Shown in pieces: positions 18,645 through 28,097 of a stretch of DNA of 64,000 bases. The translations under genes and the position numbers were made by a program. The DNA lies in the NCBI RefSeq assembly GCF_007830175.1, contig NZ_VLKH01000001.1, positions 248,001 through 312,000 on the forward strand. The letters run 5' to 3'. The stretch's first letter is position 1; every line of letters begins with the position of its first letter. The notes under the pieces are model-generated. The model did no database searches, was not told where the DNA came from, and saw only the letters and a list, made by a program, of their open reading frames with translations. Source of the stretch: Sedimentibacter saalensis (GTDB taxonomy: Bacteria; Bacillota; Clostridia; Tissierellales; Sedimentibacteraceae).

Positions 18645-19367
18645 CTACTTTTCTTTTAACACATATCTACACTTAGGATAATTACTGCACCCAATAAATG
18701 CACCGTATTTACCATTTCTTTCAACAAGATTTCCACTACATCTTGGACACTTTCCGGTTTCAGTTTTATACTTATACTCCTGAATATTTACAACATGTTC
18801 TTGTCTTGCAACCCTATCAGTGTTATTTGCATTAATAATACGTTGATATATGCTTGTTAATGCTGCTTCTGATATAATCCCTGTATCATACATTTTTATT
18901 ATGCTAAGCAGTCCCAGACTGTACACAACATGCGATGTCACTTCTAGCTTCTTAAAATTAGCATTCAAGGTAAAGACTACTATTGGAATATACTTAACAT
19001 CAGGATAATCAACAAGTAAATCTTGGAGAGCCTTAACATGTCCTTTGTTTTGCAATATAGGATTATAGAATTGATTTTTCGTCTTATAAATTACTTGTGT
19101 CCAATTTATACTGTTTTCATTACCAAATATCCAACCACTGTAATTTTTTGTTTCGATAACAAAGATCCCATAATTGGAAACTACAACATGATCAATTTGT
19201 GCTGTTTTTCCATTATTTGTTGGAATTAATACATCATTTATAACAATATACTTTTTCTTATTCAGAAGCTTCAGTATTACTCGAATAAAAAATTCTCCAA
19301 AGAAACCCTTAACTGTTGGCAAATTAAGTATAAAACCAGCTATTGCAATAGCAATTAGATAATACAT
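18645..19367 (-). CDS. NERD-domain nuclease with topoisomerase-type zinc finger
   Basis: 240 residues: one N-terminal membrane segment (1-18), NERD (nuclease-related) domain with the restriction-fold core AQIDHVVVSNYGIFVIETKNYSG, and a C-terminal four-Cys zinc ribbon (CPRCSGNLVERNGKYGAFIGCSNYPKC) as in topoisomerase I tails. Such proteins are thought to act on DNA at the membrane, and they recur in defence neighbourhoods. It lies between the AvcD-like gene and a large helicase, all on the minus strand. Confidence 0.8.
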   Translation of the reverse strand: MYYLIAIAIAGFILNLPTVKGFFGEFFIRVILKLLNKKKYIVINDVLIPTNNGKTAQIDHVVVSNYGIFVIETKNYSGWIFGNENSINWTQVIYKTKNQFYNPILQNKGHVKALQDLLVDYPDVKYIPIVVFTLNANFKKLEVTSHVVYSLGLLSIIKMYDTGIISEAALTSIYQRIINANNTDRVARQEHVVNIQEYKYKTETGKCPRCSGNLVERNGKYGAFIGCSNYPKCRYVLKEK

Positions 19368-19409
19368 AAATCCTCCAATTCAAATAATTTTATTTATAGA
19401 ACACCAACA

Positions 19410-22400
19410 CTATCCCACCATCACATTGCTGCTTGCTTTCTTCTTGATGAACTCTGGCATTTTGTTGTCCAGCTTCCACACTATGTTCATTGGTTTACTG
19501 CCCTTGTAAGTACTGAACTTCGCTGTTCCTAGGCAGTAGTATGGTTGAGTGACTCCATTTATGGATTTCTTCTCCCTCACAAAGAGCATAACCTTGCTGT
19601 TCATGGATTCATGGTTTATGTATCTTTGACCTGTTTGAGAAGTATCTGTTGTTCCACTCTGGGATTGCCAGTGGAAATATTCATCATCTATGGCGTAATC
19701 GTCATACATTGTTGTTTCAGAGTAGTCCTTTTCTGACTTGTTCAATGTTATGAAGAATATATCAGTCTTTTTATCCTTCAGGTACAATACGCCTTCCCTG
19801 AAAGATGATTTCTTGTCAGGTTTATTTTCTTCTAATGCTGCCAAGATTTCAGCCATGGAGTATTGGCAGTGGAGCTTCAACGGACATGGATAATCCAAGT
19901 CTAAACTTTGCTCCTTGAAATCTATGTTGTCTTTGTTGTATCCAAGCACTGAAATGATTTCTTTACATAGAAAGTCACATTGCTTCAATTTTGCAATACT
20001 GTCTTCAAAGGAAGCAAAGTTCATGACATTGAGAGAATCCTGCCAAATGGTGTAGTAAAACATGTTTAGCATTAACTTTTCATTTTGATCTAAGTCTTGA
20101 TAACTGAAGCTATCAGATTTTAAAATTTTGACAATAAACTCTATCCAATCCATGGAGTCTATGTGCAGCAATCTCTGCATAGCTTTTGATTCTTTGCTGT
20201 ATATGTCAGAATCGAAATTTATTGCACCAACTTGTCCACAGAAATGTGAAAAACTATTTAGTTTGTACACATCTTTTAGTTCCATGTTGTATTCTTTGCA
20301 GAACTCAACCACATTCAGATGTTTTCTTCCTGCTGCGTAATCACGAACCTTGTTTGTTATAGATCTTTTATTTAGTATTACATTCTTAATACTTTCCAAT
20401 ATATGTTCCTTGGCCACTCGTTCCAGCTGTATGAAACATCCTTTAGGAAGATTAGGAAATTCATTTAATATTTCTTTATATATTGAATTGCCAGTGTTTC
20501 CTGTTAACGCCCTAAACTTTTTCTCGTAAACGTCATAGCTTTTGTTAGCCTGCCCTACAAAATCAAGCACGGTCAAGCAATCCTTGCCTTCTTCAAGCCT
20601 TAATCCTCTTCCTAGTTGCTGTAGAAAAACCGTGATGCTTTCAGTGGGTCTTAAAAAAAGCACTGTGTCTACTGAAGGTATGTCAACGCCTTCATTGTAC
20701 AAGTCCACTACAAAAATAAAATTGATTGCTCCATTTTCAAGATTTGATTTAGCATTGTCTCTTTGATTATCGTCAGATTCAGAAGTAAGGTATATTGATG
20801 AAATACCTACACTGTTGAAAAATTTGCTCATGAACTGTGCATGTAGCTGACTCACGCAAAATCCCAGCCCCTTTACTTGTTGAATGTCCTTTGCATATTT
20901 TTCAAGACTCCTAACCACAAGCTCTGCTCTTTGGTTGTCCTTGGTATATATCTTTTCAAGTTCAGTGACATCGTAACCGCCTCTTCTCCACTTGATACCC
21001 TTTAATGTTTCAGTATCTGTAACGGCAAAGTAATTGAATGGGCAGAGCATCTTTCTGTTTATTGCTTCTCCCAAACGAATTTCTGCAGCAATTCTGTTAT
21101 CAAAATATTCAGTTACATCTTTTCCATCCATTCTTTCAGGAGTAGCAGTCATTCCCAGTAGTATCTTAGGTTTAACATATTCCAATAATTTTCTGTAGCT
21201 TGGTGCCGACGAATGATGAAATTCATCTATTACAACATAATCATAGTAATCTTCCCTGACATTTTCAGTAAATTCCTTTGAATTGTACATCTGTATTGAA
21301 ACAAACAGGTGTTCCTTTTGTGTAGGGACATATTCTCCCACCCACTTGTCTCCAAAGTTTCTGTCTTTTAAAACCTTTCTGTAGCAGTCGATGCTTTGCT
21401 CCAGTATCTCTTTTCTGTGTGCAACAAAAAGAAGTCTGTTAGCTGACTTTGGGTTGTTCTTCACAAACCTTTTATAGTCAAATGCAGAAATTACAGTCTT
21501 GCCCGTTCCGGTTGCTGCAACTATTAAATTTCTGTAGCGATTGTGGATTTCTCTTTCAGCCTGAAGCTTATCTAGTATTTCTATCTGATGAGAAAATAGA
21601 ATTATGTCAAAGTTGAATTCCTTATCCCTTTGAATATTATTTTTGTTTGCGCTAAGTGATATTTTCAGTTTTTCTCTGTCGCTCTCATCATCTTTGTTGA
21701 ACGTGCTAAACTCATTGTCATGCCAATAGGATTCAAATGTTGCGCTGAATTTTTTGATAATGTCTTTAGATGTGTATTCAGATATTTTAAGGTTCCATTC
21801 CAATCCGCTTGTCAATGCTGCATTTGAAAGATTTGACGAACCTATATATGCTGTTGAAAATTCAGTGTTTCTGTAAAACATATATGACTTGGAATGTAAT
21901 CTGGTTCTTTTTGTGTCATAGGATATTTTTATTTCAGTATTGGGGAGTTTGGACAGTTCAAAAATTGCCTTGTAGTCCGAGGCACCCATGTATGATGTTG
22001 TTATTATTCTTAGTTTTTTAGATTTTGTGAATTTATTTAGGGCTTCGATTATTTGAGACAGGCCGCTCCATTTTATAAAGGATACGAGCATGTCTATTCT
22101 GTCTGATGTGTTAATTTCCTTGATTAGTTCGCTTCCGAGGGATGGTTCGTTCTGGGCACCGGTAAATAATGAATTGGCGGCTATGGATATGATCGGTCTG
22201 ATTTTTTTGTTAGTGTAGTCGTCTATTAGAGTTGTTTCCATTTTGTCCAGCATGGCAAGCAGTAGCTTTGCGTATTCGCTGATTATGAATTCATCAAAAT
22301 CGCCGATATCAATTTCCTCCATCAGCATTTTGATGATTTTATTGCATACATCAATCTGGACATTGAGCTTGTCTTCTCCTGTTATTCTGCTCAACGCCTT

Positions 22401-22556
22401 AGTTATGACTTTAGCCATGTATCCGGAAAGCACTGAACTGCCTTCCTCCTTGTCAATGCCCTTTGTGTGGAAATAGCTGCTGTTTCCAAGAGCATTCATG
22501 TCATTGGTAATATTTTTGTTTATTACCGATTCGTATATTCCCTTACTAAGTTTCAT
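19410..22556 (-). CDS. PLD-nuclease / superfamily 2 helicase / DUF3427 fusion
   Basis: 1048 residues. Phospholipase-D-like domain with HSK and GSSN (LHSKSYMF, about 220; YIGSSNLSNAAL, about 243), then an SF2 helicase with Walker A AATGTGKT (about 347), DEFHH box (about 442), TATPER motif III and motif VI QQLGRGLRLEEG (about 660), followed by a C-terminal DUF3427-like region that includes HCQYSMAEILAAL. Fusions of this type are found in restriction-like and defence loci and probably combine DNA translocation with cleavage. First gene of the island on this strand. It has no methylase of its own. Confidence 0.85.
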   Translation of the reverse strand: MKLSKGIYESVINKNITNDMNALGNSSYFHTKGIDKEEGSSVLSGYMAKVITKALSRITGEDKLNVQIDVCNKIIKMLMEEIDIGDFDEFIISEYAKLLLAMLDKMETTLIDDYTNKKIRPIISIAANSLFTGAQNEPSLGSELIKEINTSDRIDMLVSFIKWSGLSQIIEALNKFTKSKKLRIITTSYMGASDYKAIFELSKLPNTEIKISYDTKRTRLHSKSYMFYRNTEFSTAYIGSSNLSNAALTSGLEWNLKISEYTSKDIIKKFSATFESYWHDNEFSTFNKDDESDREKLKISLSANKNNIQRDKEFNFDIILFSHQIEILDKLQAEREIHNRYRNLIVAATGTGKTVISAFDYKRFVKNNPKSANRLLFVAHRKEILEQSIDCYRKVLKDRNFGDKWVGEYVPTQKEHLFVSIQMYNSKEFTENVREDYYDYVVIDEFHHSSAPSYRKLLEYVKPKILLGMTATPERMDGKDVTEYFDNRIAAEIRLGEAINRKMLCPFNYFAVTDTETLKGIKWRRGGYDVTELEKIYTKDNQRAELVVRSLEKYAKDIQQVKGLGFCVSQLHAQFMSKFFNSVGISSIYLTSESDDNQRDNAKSNLENGAINFIFVVDLYNEGVDIPSVDTVLFLRPTESITVFLQQLGRGLRLEEGKDCLTVLDFVGQANKSYDVYEKKFRALTGNTGNSIYKEILNEFPNLPKGCFIQLERVAKEHILESIKNVILNKRSITNKVRDYAAGRKHLNVVEFCKEYNMELKDVYKLNSFSHFCGQVGAINFDSDIYSKESKAMQRLLHIDSMDWIEFIVKILKSDSFSYQDLDQNEKLMLNMFYYTIWQDSLNVMNFASFEDSIAKLKQCDFLCKEIISVLGYNKDNIDFKEQSLDLDYPCPLKLHCQYSMAEILAALEENKPDKKSSFREGVLYLKDKKTDIFFITLNKSEKDYSETTMYDDYAIDDEYFHWQSQSGTTDTSQTGQRYINHESMNSKVMLFVREKKSINGVTQPYYCLGTAKFSTYKGSKPMNIVWKLDNKMPEFIKKKASSNVMVG

Positions 22557-23063
22557 CCCCCGACCCCTTGTAAGAACATCATTATCTATATTTTGTATAA
22601 ATTATGTAACGTTTACATTTAGCTAATACCATTATACAACTTAAACTGTACCATAAACAGGACAGTGATAATTTTTTACGAAAATTTTATTTTTACAAAC
22701 AACTTCACCTTTTATTATACAATATTTTACAAGATATTCCAAACTATTTTTAAACTTTTTATATATCCCAATAATCTGGTGCTGTTCAAATTTTGAAATT
22801 ATTAAATTTCAACATAAAATATTGAAATTTTAAATGTTTTCTAGTTGGGAATTTATATATTATTGATTCGCAACATTTAAAAAACATGAATAAATAACTA
22901 AATTAGTTACGAAAAAATTGACAATCCTATATCATATATTTTATAATAAAATTACCTAATACGGATAATATTGCATACGACTTATTGCAGTGGAAATTAA
23001 GTAGAATGTTTAATTCTTTTAATTTAGTTTTGTGATAGTAATAAGTAGCGAGTTAGGGTGAGA
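22557..23063. other. long AT-rich intergenic region with promoter
   Basis: Divergent spacer between the helicase gene (minus) and the riboswitch-controlled gene (plus). No coding frame is credible. It holds the promoter at 22918-22947 and an untranslated leader of roughly 110 bases before the aptamer. Confidence 0.6.
22918..22947 (+). promoter_or_regulatory. sigma-A promoter for the riboswitch transcript
   Basis: Consensus TTGACA, 18-base spacer, TATAAT. The start site would be near 22954, giving a leader of about 205 bases that contains the c-di-GMP-II aptamer. Confidence 0.7.
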
Positions 23064-23134
23064 TTGGGACGCGGAGAAGTGTAGCCTTTATATGGACACT
23101 TGGGCTATATGGAGCTAATAGTGTAACCGTCCCT
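23064..23134 (+). ncRNA. c-di-GMP-II riboswitch aptamer
   Basis: The sequence folds as the class II cyclic di-GMP aptamer: outer stem GGGACG/CGTCCC, inner helix AAGTGT/ACACTT, loop TAGCC able to pair with downstream GGGCTA (pseudoknot), and the class hallmark CACTTG ... AATAGTGTAACCG, which parallels the known clostridial aptamer (CACUUG ... UAGUGCAACCG). Downstream, CCCTC (23131-23135) can pair with the AGGGGG ribosome-binding site (23148-23153). Ligand-stabilised outer pairing would free that site, so an ON switch at translation is predicted. The controlled gene starts at 23160. Confidence 0.85.
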
Positions 23135-23159
23135 CTAAAAAATACTTAGGGGGTAACAA

Positions 23160-23774
23160 ATGAAAAAAGTCATATCAATTATTTTAGTATTCGTATTTCT
23201 GTTAGCTATGCAAACGATAGCAATAGCAGCGCCAGCTCCAAAAACAGTAGATGTGTTACTTGATGCATCTTCTACTACCATCAAAGTAGGACAAGTAGTT
23301 ACTTTAACAGCAATTACTGATAAACAAGGTTCCGGTTATATTGATTCATGGGATGAAGCTGAAAAAATCGATACAATACATGATACAGAAGCAGAAACTT
23401 ATGTATCTACTGCAAAATTTACTGGAATTACACCAGGCACTTATACCATTACTTATGAAATAACAATGAGTTCCGGTAAAAGTGATGTTACATTTAATGG
23501 AGTTAAAAGTGTAGAAATCACAGTCGTACAAGATTCAAAGATTAAAGGAGCTGCCATATATAATGTAAAAGTTACACCGACATATAATCCTAATGGTCAT
23601 TTAACCGGATATGATGCCGAAGGAGATTTGTACGCTGTTTGGGATAATGGTGACGAAACATACTATGGCAAAGTTGAATTTAACTTTAGTCCTAATCAAG
23701 AGTCAAGAAACTATGATGTAATAATTGAAGGCGTTACATACACTGTGAAGGATATTCAACGACCTGCTAATTAA
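23160..23774 (+). CDS. secreted Ig-like protein under c-di-GMP-II riboswitch control
   Basis: 204 residues with a signal peptide (MKKVISIILVFVFLLAMQTIAIAA). The mature part is all-beta in character: an Ig-like or cadherin-like module (VGQVVTLTAITDK to VKSVEITVV, residues 40-125), then a Tyr/Gly-rich C-terminal module. No lipobox, sortase motif or membrane anchor is seen, so it is probably released or held non-covalently. Because c-di-GMP-II switches in clostridia control adhesins and matrix proteins, a role in surface attachment or biofilm is likely but inferred. Monocistronic with its own terminator. Confidence 0.75.
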   Translation: MKKVISIILVFVFLLAMQTIAIAAPAPKTVDVLLDASSTTIKVGQVVTLTAITDKQGSGYIDSWDEAEKIDTIHDTEAETYVSTAKFTGITPGTYTITYEITMSSGKSDVTFNGVKSVEITVVQDSKIKGAAIYNVKVTPTYNPNGHLTGYDAEGDLYAVWDNGDETYYGKVEFNFSPNQESRNYDVIIEGVTYTVKDIQRPAN

Positions 23775-23782
23775 AACCAAAA

Positions 23783-23815
23783 AAGACATTGAAGCCCATC
23801 ACACTTCAATGTCTT
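23783..23815 (+). terminator. terminator of the riboswitch-controlled gene
   Basis: Stem AAGACATTGAAG/CTTCAATGTCTT followed by ATTTTTTAT. It can also serve the convergent LRR gene. Confidence 0.85.
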
Positions 23816-23860
23816 ATTTTTTATAAATGATGCGCTTTACCCTTATTATATTTCTAATTA

Positions 23861-25201
23861 TTATTTTATAATTTGTATTTCTTCTTTATTTGCAATATTA
23901 TCAATTACTGTATAATCCTTTATAGGATTATCAAGAATACTTATTCTTTTTAAATTATGCAATTCTGACAATACGCTTATATCAGTAATTTTATTATTAG
24001 GCACCATTATATTTTCTAGATTAGCAAATTCTTTTAAGTCAGAAATATCATTTAAGTTTCCATTAACAATCCACAAAGATATTAAATTTTTATTGTTTTT
24101 TAAATATTTTAAGCTGCTGATTTCAGTTTCACTAAAATATACAGTTTCTAATTTATTTAAATCTTCCAAAACTGTAGGATCTTCAAATTTAGAATTCAAA
24201 ATTTTTAGCCATTCTAAATTTTCTAAATTACTAAAGCTTTCGTCTTTACCAATGAAATTATCAATCATATCCAGACTATCTAAATTATTTAAACTATTAA
24301 TATTTTTTAATCCTCCTGAAACATGTAAGTATCTAAGATTATTTAAATTTTTAAACTTAGACATATCCAATACTGCAGGTTCACCTGAGATGTTTGATAT
24401 GTCAATAAAAGCTAAAGTCTCTATAATATTTTTGTCATTATCTGATATTAAGTATAATTCATCAATATTTAAATTACATTCGAATAAATCTAAAGACTTT
24501 AAATAGTTAAATTTATTTAATGCAGAAATATTGGTGATATTACTATTTTGAATTATTAAAGATTCTAAATTTGTTAATTCTGAGATTGTATTAATATCAA
24601 TATTTGAAATGCTATTTCTATAACCAATATTAGCTGACGGGCCAATATAGCTAAGATCCAGTGTTCTGAGCTGTGATAAATTATTTAACGGTTTTAGATC
24701 TTCTATATAATTATCAGATATATCAAGGTTTGTTAAATTACCGTAATTCTCTATACCGGATAAATTTTGAATCTTATTAAAGCTAAGATTTAATAAAATT
24801 ATGTTTGAACTATTTTTATATGTATGTATAGAATCTATTTCATTATTATAAATAGAAATTTCACTTAGATTATTAAAATTATCAATATCCTTCATAGATG
24901 TTATTAAACCTGTCTTATTTTGATATTCTTCAGGTATTTCACATTCTTTTATGTTTGTTTCTATTTTCCAATTAGAACTTATTTTAAGTTTTGTAATATC
25001 ATTTAAATCCCTTATATATATATCTTTATCAAAATTATTTAAATAATATCTCATTAGTGCTTCAAAATTTTTATCTTCCCATACTATTACAGAATTATCA
25101 TTGTCAGATGTATTACTTATGGCAGCATTGTTGCTTTTTGAATTACATGAACAAAGGAATATCATCATTAATACTAATACAATAATAAAAATTTTTTTCA
25201 T
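23861..25201 (-). CDS. leucine-rich repeat lipoprotein (internalin/SDS22-like)
   Basis: 446 residues. A lipoprotein signal peptide ends in the lipobox region FLCSC. From about residue 85 onwards there are consecutive SDS22-type leucine-rich repeats of about 22 residues (NLTNLDISDNYIEDLKPLNN, NLKRISILDNPIKDYTVIDN). Such solenoids bind proteins at the cell surface. The base composition is very AT-rich and Asn-rich. Single gene; no catalytic domain. Confidence 0.85.
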   Translation of the reverse strand: MKKIFIIVLVLMMIFLCSCNSKSNNAAISNTSDNDNSVIVWEDKNFEALMRYYLNNFDKDIYIRDLNDITKLKISSNWKIETNIKECEIPEEYQNKTGLITSMKDIDNFNNLSEISIYNNEIDSIHTYKNSSNIILLNLSFNKIQNLSGIENYGNLTNLDISDNYIEDLKPLNNLSQLRTLDLSYIGPSANIGYRNSISNIDINTISELTNLESLIIQNSNITNISALNKFNYLKSLDLFECNLNIDELYLISDNDKNIIETLAFIDISNISGEPAVLDMSKFKNLNNLRYLHVSGGLKNINSLNNLDSLDMIDNFIGKDESFSNLENLEWLKILNSKFEDPTVLEDLNKLETVYFSETEISSLKYLKNNKNLISLWIVNGNLNDISDLKEFANLENIMVPNNKITDISVLSELHNLKRISILDNPIKDYTVIDNIANKEEIQIIK

Positions 25202-25245
25202 TTAAATCCCCCCCTATATACGGCTATAATTTATCTGATAATTTT

Positions 25246-25710
25246 TTAATCCTCCAAGACAAAAAGATTTTTTTCGTAATCCTTTACAAAATATCTTTTG
25301 CCTTTTTGAATTATAGTATGGCCCTCCATCTCAAGAAGCATCCTTTGATTGTCAATACCATCAGGATATTTTTCATTGAGCTCACCATCTTTTTTTAAAG
25401 TTCTCCAGTACGGAGTTTCATCTATTTTTCGTTCAACCGAAGCACGAGCAGCTATGTTCATGAATATGCCCGCAGTTAAAGGGCATGTAAAATCGGCATT
25501 GTGCTTTCTTGCCAAATAATTACGTACATAATCTGCTGTAATTAACTTGCCATATGGGACCCTTCTCATGATTTCGTCATAAGCAATGGGAGGTGCAATA
25601 AGCATTTTAGTACCTCTATACATTGAAATAGTTTTTGGATCAGTAATTTCAATTACTGTTGGCATATCCTTTGAGTCATGTAACTTTTCATTAAATGATT
25701 TCTTTGTCAT
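25246..25710 (-). CDS. MGMT-family (alkyltransferase-like) DNA-binding protein
   Basis: 154 residues. The segment YDEIMRRVPYGKLITADYVRNYLARKHNADFTCPLTAGIF with WRTLKKDGELN resembles the winged-helix DNA-binding fold of O6-methylguanine methyltransferases. The methyl-acceptor motif PCHRV is absent; a Cys occurs in TCPLTAG instead. It is therefore better called MGMT-family protein than repair methyltransferase. It sits 44 bases upstream of the LRR gene, and could be co-transcribed with it. Confidence 0.65.
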   Translation of the reverse strand: MTKKSFNEKLHDSKDMPTVIEITDPKTISMYRGTKMLIAPPIAYDEIMRRVPYGKLITADYVRNYLARKHNADFTCPLTAGIFMNIAARASVERKIDETPYWRTLKKDGELNEKYPDGIDNQRMLLEMEGHTIIQKGKRYFVKDYEKNLFVLED

Positions 25711-25818
25711 ATTTTATCCTCCATTTAATTTGACTTCACATTTATGGCTACTAAAAACACGCAATAATTTCATCTTTTATTATACAATTATCATACTATA
25801 CTTTTTCCATTTATTACG

Positions 25819-27426
25819 CTAATACATTTCTGAAAGTCTTTTATAATACTCATCCTCAGGAATATCTGCTATGTCATTTTGTGATTCATCAATTGGAGTG
25901 TCTCATGAAGGTTTCCAGTTAGAAGTAGTGCTGTTATAAAAACACTCATATATATCGCCTTCATTTAATCCAACAAATGAGCCCACACATCTTGAATCTA
26001 CCATTGTTTTAACCCAGACGTCAGCTCCGCAGTTCCTTATGTCAGCCCATACGTTATGGCCTGCAAAACCTCCAATGCCCATTGGCATATCCACATCATC
26101 ATAAATTTTATCACATGTGACAATTCCGCTTACAGAACTGTTTGTAACAATAGTCCTGTGATTGGAGCCTATCAGGCCTCCAACCCAGTCTTCACCATAG
26201 ACTTCTACATTAGCCTTGCAGTTTATAATTTCACTGCAAAGCGAACTGTCATCTGTTTTATAATCATATGTTGTCTCTCCCACAAGCCCGCCTACATTAC
26301 CGATTCCTTTTACAGATCCGCTGACATAACAGTTTTCTACAATTGCACTTAACATTCTGCCGGCAAGAATTCCTGATGATACGTTATAAAAATTATTTTC
26401 ATAAACTATATTCGCATTTTCAATATTCAAATTATTCACATGAGCACCATTTCCTAAGACGGAGAAAAATCCTAAATATTCACCCATTTCATTTGATTCA
26501 CTGGATTTCCCCACACAATTCAGGTTGGATATCGTGAAGTTATTTCCTTCGAAGGTTCCTGTGAATCCCATGTTGTTTGGATTTCTTTCATCAAGATAAC
26601 TCATGTACGATTTGCTTATTCCAATGGGTGTAAATTCCGCATTGCTCATATCTATGTCTTTTGTGAGTGTGTAAGAAGCATTCATTTCATTATATACTTC
26701 ACTGTTTACTCTTTCAGACATAGCAAGAATATCATCCGGGCTACTGATTTCATATGTTTTTTGAGCAAACAAATCACCGTATCCATTTTCAGTGTATATC
26801 TTTTTTGCATTTTCTAAATCTTTTATATTTTCAATATTTTTTATTCGAAATCTCTGTTCTCCTGCCTTTATTTTATCTGCAAGAACAGCTGGAATTTCAT
26901 CCTCTGTGAGATAACATGGTTCTACTGTGTATATTACAGGGTAAAGCCAATGTCTGATACCATCTTCATCAGCAATAAACCGTCCATAGAGCACGCTTAT
27001 ATCTTCAACGCTGTCGTTAATTTCAAATGGCTCCAGAATTATATCCTTATATTGATCCAAATAACCGGCATAAGTAATATTCTCTTTTTCTATAATTACA
27101 TCGTCACTGAAAAACAAAGGTGCAAAATCATAAATTTGTTCATATGGCATTGAAAATATATTATCCTTGATGAATTCTTCATCTTTGCCATATTCATGTA
27201 ACATGCCCATAGCAAAGAACCCGGGCACATAAGGGTCTAAGTTTATGCCCAGTGCATATTTTTCATACAATCTTGTTAATTCGTGAAGATTGGAATAATC
27301 AACCTCAGCCTTTAAAACAGGTATTTCTTCTTCAGCTGGTTTATTTGTTTCGATATCTTTGTCTGTTATACTGCATGAGCAAAGAAGCAGCAATACTACC
27401 AGTATAAATATTATTTTATTTTTCAT
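25819..27426 (-). CDS. GLUG-repeat lipoprotein with in-frame TGA near its C-terminus
   Basis: A lipoprotein signal (LLLLCSCSITDK) is followed by an unknown N-terminal domain and, from about residue 240, GLUG-type beta-solenoid repeats (GGLVGETTYD, GGLIGSNH, GGFAGHN, GSFVGLNEGD). A TGA at 25903-25905 ends the frame at NWKPS, but the same frame stays open for 27 further codons (DTPIDESQND..., ending KRLSEMY) to TAG at 25819-25821. A former TGG Trp codon or a simple natural stop are both possible. The shorter 507-residue product is probably functional, because only the tail is affected. Role: cell-surface protein, ligand unknown. Confidence 0.65.
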
Positions 27427-27456
27427 ATATCCCCCAATACTAAAAATAATTTAAAT

Positions 27457-27489
27457 ATGAGATTCTTCAGGCTGCGCCTTCAGAATGAC
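27457..27489. repeat. family A repeat, half copy
   Basis: ATGAGATTCTTCAGGCTGCG through CAGAATGACA, the right half of the family A palindrome. Confidence 0.7.
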
Positions 27490-27570
27490 AATACTATGGT
27501 GCAATTTGATTTTAACATATTTTGGGTAATTTTGAAATGTGAAAGAAGTATAAAGAATAAACAATTTATA

Positions 27571-28034
27571 GTTGGGGTGGTTGTGAGAAGAAATGCGGGA
27601 GGACACGAGGTCCTCCCCTACAACAACGTATTCGCATGTTATTTTTTGGATGGTGAACATGTTATTTATTTGGGGAATGTTAATTGAGGTTTAGGTTAAT
27701 TTTTGTGGCGGGGGTGGTTGGTGGAAGGAATGCGGGAGGACACGAGGTCCTCCCCTACAATATCGCATTTGTATGTTATTTTTTGGATGGTGAACATGTT
27801 ATTTATTTGGGGAATGTTAATTGAGGTTTAGGTTAATTTTTGTGGCGGGGGTGGTTGTTAGCGCAATTGCGGGAGGACACGAGGTCCTCCCCTACAATAT
27901 CGCATTTGTATGTTATTTTTTTGGATGGTGAACATGTTATTTATTCGGGAATGTTAATTGAGGTTTAGGTTAATTTTTGTAGAGGGGGTGGTTGTTGGCG
28001 CAATTGCGGGAGGACACGAGGTCCTCCCCTACAA
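27571..28034. repeat. tandem array of ~138-base repeats carrying family B palindromes
   Basis: Three complete units and a partial fourth with a period of 137-138 bases. Each unit holds the palindrome GGGAGGACACGAGGTCCTCCC (GGAGGAC stem, short loop) near its start, and shares the segments GGATGGTGAACATGTTATTT and GTTAATTGAGGTTTAGG. Units differ at a few positions in the segment before the palindrome (GTGAGAAGAAAT, GGTGGAAGGAAT, GTTAGCGCAATT). No open frame is maintained through the units. Fills most of the 671-base spacer between the GLUG lipoprotein and flavodiiron genes. Confidence 0.9.
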
Positions 28035-28066
28035 TTTGGCTGAATTGTGATTTAGCATAAACAAAA

Positions 28067-28087
28067 AGGATGCACTTTGTGCATCCT
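28067..28087 (-). terminator. terminator of the flavodiiron gene
   Basis: AGGATGCAC ttt GTGCATCCT hairpin, followed on the minus strand by TTTTTG. Confidence 0.85.
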
Positions 28088-28097
28088 AGATCTGTTG

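Noticed and set aside
27451..27687. Short frames on both strands within the repeat region
   Set aside because: They run through palindromic repeats, lack ribosome-binding sites and are not similar to any protein I know.
27571..28034. CRISPR array
   Set aside because: The repeat unit is about 138 bases and nearly identical throughout, with no variable spacers and no cas genes.
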